Shown here piece after piece: positions 12,005-14,999 of a stretch of 14,999 nt of DNA (its first letter is position 1; each line of letters begins with the position of its first letter). This stretch comes from Nanobdellota archaeon (lineage in GTDB: Archaea > Nanobdellota > Nanobdellia > Pacearchaeales > UBA12030): positions 1 to 14,999 of the forward strand of contig JAHJTU010000005.1 in assembly GCA_018829485.1 (NCBI GenBank), written 5' to 3'. Made by a program: the position numbers and the translations under genes. The notes under the pieces were generated by a model that was given only the letters and a program-made list of their open reading frames with translations, did no database searches and had not been told where the DNA came from.

Positions 12005-12042
12005 TTTTTATGTTCTTATTCTTTTGTTAAGAGGGAAATAAT

Positions 12043-12399
12043 ATGGTTTATTGTTATAGGCTTTGGTGTGGTGGGAAGAATTATGATTTAGTTCATGGAC
12101 AAGAATATAATAATCAGGAATTTGCAAAAACGTGTGATATGGCTTCTGTGACTGCCATATCAGAACTCTTAAAATATGAAGATGGAATAACAGAAGAAAA
12201 GATTTTTAGAAAAACTCATGAAATTTTAATAAGAAAATATAATTTTAAAGAATTAGAATTAAAACCAATTCCAAGAGTTGAAAAAATGTTCATTTTTAGG
12301 GAATTAAACACATTAGACAGTTTAGTAAGAATGAATATAGAAATGCCTGAAGAATTAATACAGAAAATCTTAAATCATAATCAAAAGTTTAAAAAATAA
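12043..12399 (+). CDS. Uncharacterised 118-residue protein between helicase and phosphoesterase
   Basis: The protein begins MVYCYRLWCGGKNYDLVHGQ and continues with helices (FAKTCDMASVTAISELLKYE, EEKIFRKTHEILIRKYNF). A VEKMFIFRELNTLDSL section and a final helix (MPEELIQKILNHNQKF) follow. It is mostly alpha-helical and soluble. Three cysteines (Cys4, Cys9, Cys31) do not form a classical zinc motif. No family is recognised. A GAGGG ribosome site sits 7 nt before the ATG. It lies 53 nt after the helicase and 30 nt before the phosphoesterase on the same strand, so it may act with them in nucleic-acid metabolism. That is inference from position alone. Confidence 0.72.
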   Translation: MVYCYRLWCGGKNYDLVHGQEYNNQEFAKTCDMASVTAISELLKYEDGITEEKIFRKTHEILIRKYNFKELELKPIPRVEKMFIFRELNTLDSLVRMNIEMPEELIQKILNHNQKFKK

Positions 12400-12429
12400 A
12401 CTTGTTTCTTTATTTGTATTATTAGGAAT

Positions 12430-13161
12430 ATGTTAAAAGAAATAAAGCCAGTTAAATTGCTTGAAAATGTGTATGCATTAGGTTTGGGCATATTATTGAA
12501 AAAAGAAAAAGTATTTATTTTAGGTGATTTGCATATTGGTTATGAGGAATATTTGAATAAGCAAGGCATACTTATTCCAAGAGAGCAATTCAAACTTACA
12601 AAAAATCTTCTTGAGAAAACACTTGCAACAATAAAACCAGAAAAAATTATTGTTAATGGAGATTTAAAGCATGAATTTGGCACAATCAGTAAGCAAGAAT
12701 GGATTGAAACATTAAAAATTTTTGATATTCTTACACAATCATGTAAAGAGATTATACTTGTAAAAGGAAATCATGATACAATTCTTGAACCATTAGCAAA
12801 TAAAAGAAATTTTGAAGTTAAGGATTATGTTATTGTTGGAAATATTTGCATTACCCATGGACATAAACTTCTAAAGGAAACAAAGGAGTTGAAAAATATT
12901 AAAACAATAATTATTGGTAATGATCATCCTGCTATTAGTATTAAAGATGGTATTAAATCAGAATTATACAAATGCTTCTTAGTTGGTAAATGGCAGAGGA
13001 AGAATTTGATTGTTATGCCCTCATTTTTGCCTATTATTGAAGGTACTGATATAAGAAAAGAAAAAACTTTGAGTCCTTACTTGAAACAAAAACTCTCTGA
13101 TTTCAAAGTATTTGTTGTGGGGGATAAGATTTATGAGTTTGGAAAACTTAAAGATATATAA
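12430..13161 (+). CDS. ICC-like metallophosphoesterase (COG1407 type)
   Basis: The protein has 243 residues. The dinuclear-metal phosphoesterase motifs are present: GDLH (residues 32-35), GDLK with His81 in place of the usual GDxxH spacing (77-81), GNHD (113-116), THGH (142-145) and a family-specific NDHPAI (164-169). These residues normally bind two Mn2+/Fe2+ ions and hydrolyse phosphodiester or phosphomonoester bonds. The layout fits the archaeal Mre11/SbcD-related ICC-like group, whose genes often neighbour Lhr helicase genes, and bacterial Lhr-Core helicases are also linked with a metallophosphoesterase. I infer a nuclease or phosphatase acting with the helicase in repair. TATA-like sequence (TTTATTT, 12409-12415) is close to the start; transcription from upstream is equally possible. 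Confidence 0.87.
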   Translation: MLKEIKPVKLLENVYALGLGILLKKEKVFILGDLHIGYEEYLNKQGILIPREQFKLTKNLLEKTLATIKPEKIIVNGDLKHEFGTISKQEWIETLKIFDILTQSCKEIILVKGNHDTILEPLANKRNFEVKDYVIVGNICITHGHKLLKETKELKNIKTIIIGNDHPAISIKDGIKSELYKCFLVGKWQRKNLIVMPSFLPIIEGTDIRKEKTLSPYLKQKLSDFKVFVVGDKIYEFGKLKDI

Positions 13162-13175
13162 CTATACTCAATTAA

Positions 13176-13294
13176 GCTGGGTTGGCAGAATGGTAATGCA
13201 CTAGTCCCGAAAGAACCTTTTAGGAAAAGGTTCATTAAAAACTCTGGAGAACTAGAGAGCTTTGCTCGTACAGGTTCGACTCCTGTACCCAGCA
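13176..13294 (+). tRNA. tRNA-Ser with an apparent intron (anticodon GGA favoured)
   Basis: The acceptor GCTGGGT (13176-13182) pairs fully with ACCCAGC (13287-13293). The D arm has A14, G18-G19 and a three-pair stem. The T arm is ACAGG-TTCGACT-CCTGT (13270-13286). A long variable arm GAGC-TTT-GCTC (13257-13267) shows class II, so Ser or Leu. The anticodon stem CTAGT (13201-13205) pairs with ACTAG (13251-13255), with 45 nt between, 38 more than a normal loop. Taking CTGGAGA (13244-13250) as the loop gives U33 and anticodon GGA (Ser), with the intron at 13206-13243 before the loop. The standard 37/38 site gives CGA, also Ser, but with C33. The intron holds a perfect 9-bp hairpin (13213-13233). 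No CCA is encoded. The discriminator is A, whereas serine tRNAs normally have G. Confidence 0.85.
13206..13243 (+). other. Putative 38-nt tRNA intron
   Basis: The segment interrupts the anticodon loop and contains GAACCTTTT-AGG-AAAAGGTTC, a perfect 9-bp hairpin with a three-base loop. The boundaries can shift by one or two bases because T and C repeat at both ends. A classical bulge-helix-bulge can be drawn only for the alternative 37/38 site, with CCCG against CTGG (three of four pairs), so the exact boundaries are unsettled. Confidence 0.6.
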
Positions 13295-13306
13295 TTTATG
13301 TGTAAA

Positions 13307-14578
13307 ATGAATTGGTTAAAACGAATTTTTGGTATTGGAAGTAAGGTAAAGAAAAAAGAAGAGCAAGAAATAGTAGAGATTAATATAAAAAATCTTGATA
13401 ATTGGTTAGATGAAAAAACTTTGGATTTGAATGAGAAAATTGCATCTTTTTATCCAAAGATTAAACAGAATCTTGAATTGGTTGAGAAAAGTTTGGTGGT
13501 TTTAAGTAATGTAGATCTTTCTGAAAGAAAAGTTGACTTAAGGGTAAAACAAATTGTTGAATCTAATAAAGAAGCTTATATTGGGAATGTTAAATCATTT
13601 ATTCAACATGTTAAATTCCCTGAAAGGGCAGGTTATAGTGAATCAGCAGATTTTTCTTCTGCACTTATTGACGGATTAGGGAAGTTAGCAAAAAATTCTT
13701 TTAGAAATGCTAGGTTTACTTCTGAGTTAATAGGGGAAGAATTGGTAATGGTAACGAATAATTTAAGGGAGTTAAGAGAATTGGCAATTGAATTTAAAAA
13801 AGCAATATCAAATGAAAAGATTTTGGGAGTTCTCAAAGTAAAAGAAAATGTAAAGGAGTTAGAACATCTTATAAAAACTAGGGAAAATTTTGATAGAGAA
13901 AAGAGTAAGTTTGTTTTAGAGAAAGAAGAATTAGCAAGAAAAAGTTTGGTTCTTAATGAAAAAGTTGGTATGTTAAAGAAAAGTGGGGAGCACAAAGAAC
14001 TTTTGCAACTTTTTGAAGAAGAAGAAAGGTTTAATCAACAAATTAAGAATATTGATTTTGAAATAAGAAATCTTTTTGGACCATTATATAAACCTATGAG
14101 AAAATTCTTGCAAATAACTAAAGAGGTTAGCAATAAAAAGATATTGCAAGATTATATTGAGGATTGTGTTAATGCTTTGATTAATGATAAAGAAATAAGG
14201 GTTGTTGAATTGTTAAAGGAGATGAAAATATATGTTGTTGAAGGTAAAATTAATTTAAGAGAAAAGAGAAAAAAACGGGTTTTGAAAATTTTAGACGGCA
14301 TTAGTGTTGAAGTGTTAAAAAAGATTTTTGAGAAAAGGATATCTTTAGAAGATAGTAAGAAAGAATTGAAAGAGAGGATATCTGGTATTAAGGTTGTAAA
14401 AGAGATACAAGAAGCTGAGAAAAGAATTATTGATATTAATTTTTATAAAAAAGATTTAGAAAAAGATATTATGAAAATAAAAGGTAAACAAGAGAGGCTT
14501 TCTTTTACAGAAATGGAAAAGGGAATTATTAATGATGTTAAAGATATTACAAATCAAAAGATAAAATTAGTTTATTAG
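13307..14578 (+). CDS. Long helical/coiled-coil protein of unknown function
   Basis: The 423-residue product begins with a basic MNWLKRIFGIGSKVKKKEEQ, then an almost wholly helical sequence rich in Lys, Glu, Leu and Ile. Clear heptad-like stretches lie near residues 185-260 (REKSKFVLEKEELARKSLV, EEEERFNQQIKNIDFEI) and 330-405 (EDSKKELKERISGIK, EIQEAEKRIIDI, YKKDLEKDIMKIKGKQ). No membrane span or catalytic motif is seen. A structural, cytoskeletal or scaffold role is possible, but no family is recognised. ATG 13298 (MCKMNW) is an alternative start. Both follow the tRNA 3' end by only 3-12 nt, so the mRNA probably begins as a tRNA-mRNA cotranscript released by RNase Z cleavage, which would make it effectively leaderless. 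Confidence 0.78.
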   Translation: MNWLKRIFGIGSKVKKKEEQEIVEINIKNLDNWLDEKTLDLNEKIASFYPKIKQNLELVEKSLVVLSNVDLSERKVDLRVKQIVESNKEAYIGNVKSFIQHVKFPERAGYSESADFSSALIDGLGKLAKNSFRNARFTSELIGEELVMVTNNLRELRELAIEFKKAISNEKILGVLKVKENVKELEHLIKTRENFDREKSKFVLEKEELARKSLVLNEKVGMLKKSGEHKELLQLFEEEERFNQQIKNIDFEIRNLFGPLYKPMRKFLQITKEVSNKKILQDYIEDCVNALINDKEIRVVELLKEMKIYVVEGKINLREKRKKRVLKILDGISVEVLKKIFEKRISLEDSKKELKERISGIKVVKEIQEAEKRIIDINFYKKDLEKDIMKIKGKQERLSFTEMEKGIINDVKDITNQKIKLVY

Positions 14579-14600
14579 TTACTTTTAAGAGGTTACAAAA

Positions 14601-14616
14601 AGAAAGATTTATAAAT
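14601..14616 (+). promoter_or_regulatory. BRE/TATA promoter of the zinc-ribbon gene
   Basis: AGAAAGATTTATAAAT is the best match in the window to the local promoter consensus. Its TATA centre is about 40 nt before the ATG at 14652, leaving a leader of roughly 15 nt with an AAGGA site at 14636-14640. Confidence 0.7.
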
Positions 14617-14651
14617 TAAGGGTATTTTGGTAGTTAAGGAAAAATAAAAAA

Positions 14652-14891
14652 ATGGCATCTGCAAGTGCAACTGAAATGTTATTAGAAGCAAATGAGAATT
14701 CTAATGTTGTAGTTAGTGCTCTTTACAGAGAAAAGGATGTTGTTGAAAAGAAATGTCTTGGTTGTGGAAGTCCTTTTTTTGCTAAAGTTCATGCTGATGA
14801 TGAGGGTAATGTAGTTGGTGGAAGTGCTCTTTTAGTTTATTGTTGCAATTGTCTTAAAGTTTTAGAAACTGAAGAAATTCCTATGGAGTAA
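14652..14891 (+). CDS. Small zinc-ribbon protein
   Basis: The 79-residue protein has an N-terminal helix (TEMLLEANENSNVVVSAL) and then two CxxC pairs: KCLGCG (Cys35, Cys38) and YCCNC (Cys64, Cys67). The pairs are 26 residues apart, with a beta-rich acidic segment (FAKVHADDEGNVVGGSAL) between them, a typical treble-clef or zinc-ribbon arrangement for one Zn2+. Cys65 is extra. Such proteins often bind RNA, ribosomes or transcription complexes, but the family is not recognised. The promoter and AAGGA site support the start. The next gene begins 8 nt after the stop, so they form an operon. Confidence 0.8.
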   Translation: MASASATEMLLEANENSNVVVSALYREKDVVEKKCLGCGSPFFAKVHADDEGNVVGGSALLVYCCNCLKVLETEEIPME

Positions 14892-14898
14892 AGATAAG

Positions 14899-14999
14899 AT
14901 GGAAATAAAATATATAAGAAGAAAAGAAAGAACAGATATACAAAAGCAGATTGAAAGAGTTGTTACAGGTAGAAATATTATTGATAGTTACTTGTGTAA
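14899..14999 (+). CDS. Partial unknown protein, N-terminus only
   Basis: The frame opens at ATG 14899 and is still open at the window end (33 codons). It begins MEIKYIRRKERTDIQKQIER and continues VVTGRNIIDSYLC, a charged helical start. GGAG inside the end of the zinc-ribbon gene lies 10 nt upstream, and the 8-nt gap suggests translational coupling. There is too little sequence to assign a family. Confidence 0.5.
   Translation, partial: MEIKYIRRKERTDIQKQIERVVTGRNIIDSYLC

Noticed and set aside
13206..13243. Two separate half-tRNA genes (split tRNA) instead of an intron
   Set aside because: Both halves lie on one strand, 38 nt apart, and the spacer contains a neat hairpin, which fits a spliced intron better than trans-joined halves.

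Overview
The window looks like a chromosomal stretch of a low-GC archaeon, most likely a small-genome DPANN lineage of the Woesearchaeota/Pacearchaeota type. The archaeal signs are direct. Many genes are preceded by a BRE/TATA element of the form AGAAAGATTTATAA or AGAAAGATTTTTAAG centred about 25 nt upstream of the start codon, with no Shine-Dalgarno site, which is the leaderless pattern. There is a tRNA with an apparent intron. An Lhr-type helicase lies close to an ICC-like metallophosphoesterase, a common archaeal neighbourhood. The exact lineage cannot be fixed from sequence inspection alone.

Layout. Positions 1-3110 hold mostly small membrane, envelope and basic proteins: a glycine-rich partial ORF, a 23-residue Cys/Lys microprotein, a ribbon-helix-helix protein, a membrane-anchored CAP/SCP-domain protein, a DUF378 protein, a DUF5652-like protein, a Cys-rich lipoprotein and a two-helix membrane protein with an Arg/Lys/Thr-rich tail. 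Positions 3110-7120 hold an unknown 83-residue protein, a VIT1/CCC1-like transporter, a UPF0316 (DUF5698/DUF2179) membrane protein, a frameshifted pseudogene, two unknown proteins, a second lipoprotein, a Nudix hydrolase and an unknown 113-residue protein. Positions 7200-9260 hold two convergent genes that share an unusual plan: N-terminal coiled coil, repeat-bearing linker, C-terminal winged helix. A 311-bp non-coding spacer separates them, and a small winged-helix gene lies upstream of the second. Positions 9360-13160 hold the Lhr-like helicase, a 118-residue unknown and the phosphoesterase. Positions 13176-14999 hold an apparently intron-containing tRNA-Ser, a coiled-coil protein beginning 12 nt after it, a zinc-ribbon protein and the start of another gene.

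How the parts may work together. The helicase/118-aa/phosphoesterase cluster is probably a nucleic-acid repair or processing unit. The most interesting region is 7200-9260. Each of the two related winged-helix genes carries short DNA repeats in its linker, the repeats differ between the two genes, and in both genes copies are read in more than one reading frame. That suggests the repeats are maintained, or were created, as DNA rather than as peptide. One possibility is binding sites for the proteins themselves, forming an autoregulatory, segregation or origin-like locus; another is simple repeat expansion in a tolerant linker. This is inference, and the sequence does not decide it.
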